Shown here: in pieces, positions 33,795 through 34,248 of the stretch
Numbering within the stretch: the first letter of the stretch is position 1
Layout of the letters: each line of letters starts with the position of its first letter
Origin: JAGPIS01 sp964635545
GTDB lineage: Bacteria; Bacteroidota; Bacteroidia; Bacteroidales; Marinilabiliaceae
Direction: 5' to 3'
Assembly: GCA_964635545.1 (NCBI GenBank)
Contig: CAZWOA010000031.1
Span: 1 to 34,248, forward strand
Length of the DNA: 34,248 nucleotides
Program-made: the position numbers and the translations under genes
Notes under the pieces: model-generated
Seen by the model: the letters and a program-made list of their open reading frames with translations, nothing else
The model's database searches: none
Told to the model about the DNA's origin: nothing

Positions 33795-34248
33795 AAAGAA
33801 CAACTATTATTTTGATAAAAAATCTAATTTGATAGCAAAACAGACAAATTAGTTATAAAATAACACATAAGAAGTGACAATAATCAAACGTAGAGCAGCG
33901 AAAGGAAGCAATGAGTTTACACAAACCAGTAAAACTGATTTTTGGCTAAAGCCATATTATTTCATCTCACTCAACCACGGGCTGAAGCCACGTGGCTACT
34001 GATAGCATTATGCGATAATAGGTTATAGCTTTAAATCTCGGGCATCTGCATGGAATGCCGCACCATGAATAACAGTGGGCGATAGCCCGCGGTATAAAGA
34101 AAAACGACTTCTGTCCGAAGTGACAGTACAATGTTTTGTTTGTCAACGAATTACCACGAATTTACACAGAGAGCGATACCCCGTATTGACGGGAGTGCGC
34201 AGATGACGCAGTTTTTAAACCATTAAGGAAGTTAGGGATTTCTTGGCG
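33795..34248. other. Non-coding interval at the window's right end
   Basis: No credible gene is seen in about 450 bases. The interval holds an 8-bp inverted repeat CTAATTTG/CAAATTAG (33824-33831, 33845-33852) upstream of the aromatic promoter. It also holds one copy of the dispersed repeat (33939-34012) and several short hairpin-like strings near 34075-34200 (GGGCGATAGCCC, ACTTCTGTCCGAAGT, CCCGTATTGACGGG). These look like degraded intergenic repeats. The next gene must start outside the window. Confidence 0.55.
33939..34012 (-). repeat. Dispersed intergenic repeat, copy 3
   Basis: The reverse strand reads CATAATGCTATCAGTAG, then CCACGTGGCTTCAGCCCGTG, GGTTGAGTGAGATG, and GGCTTTAGCCAAAA. It aligns along its whole length with copy 1 at 2896-2968. 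It includes the palindrome CCACGTGG. Confidence 0.7.

Noticed and set aside
33824..33852. Inverted repeat CTAATTTG/CAAATTAG upstream of the aromatic operon as a repressor operator
   Set aside because: It lies about 30 bases upstream of the -33 box in very AT-rich DNA, and there is no second copy. It is too weak to call.

Overview
The window comes from a Bacteroidetes chromosome, most likely order Bacteroidales; I cannot fix the genus. The signs are an AT-rich genome, a SusC/SusD outer-membrane pair, Bacteroidetes-type promoters (TTG or TTTG, 18-20 bases, then TAnnTTTG) in front of several genes, few strong Shine-Dalgarno sites, a fused DAHP synthase/chorismate mutase, and an archaeal/eukaryal-type prolyl-tRNA synthetase. 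There are 23 protein genes plus one leader-peptide gene. I see no rRNA, tRNA, CRISPR array, IS element or phage gene.

Layout. 45-2802: rlmD, a CBM9-like protein and a nitroreductase. 2803-3176: non-coding, with repeats. 3177-6241 (minus): an aromatic/Gly-rich lipoprotein followed by a FadL-type porin. 6487-10665 (plus): proS, a conserved unknown, a 2-Cys peroxiredoxin and a DUF4412-like exported protein. 10817-16726 (minus): a DEAD-box RNA helicase, glyA, a CBS-containing ClC channel and a NUMOD4/HNH protein. 16934-25271 (minus): a carbohydrate-uptake locus of ROK regulator, SusC, SusD, second ROK regulator and ROK kinase. 25512-28147 (plus): pabB and tilS, overlapping by one base. 28406-29482 (minus): mnmA with its own promoter. 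29546-33743 (minus): the aromatic amino-acid operon pheL-like leader, pheA, aminotransferase, aroF-aroQ fusion, tyrA. 33773-34248: non-coding, with a dispersed repeat.

The best find is in front of pheA. A 28-codon ORF at 33743-33657 (minus) has Phe or Tyr at 10 of residues 8-19. A GC-rich hairpin with a T-run follows 22 bases after its stop. A segment near the end of the ORF can pair (8 of 9 positions) with the first arm of that hairpin and so act as antiterminator. This is the full architecture of ribosome-mediated transcription attenuation, sensing both end products of the operon.

Other points of interest: two paralogous NagC-like ROK regulators bracketing a SusCD pair that has no glycoside hydrolase or usual Sus-type regulator; a telomere-like G-quadruplex motif across the nitroreductase stop codon; degenerate 6-8-base tandem repeats abutting gene 3' ends; and a roughly 75-base dispersed repeat with three copies, one merging into a bidirectional terminator.
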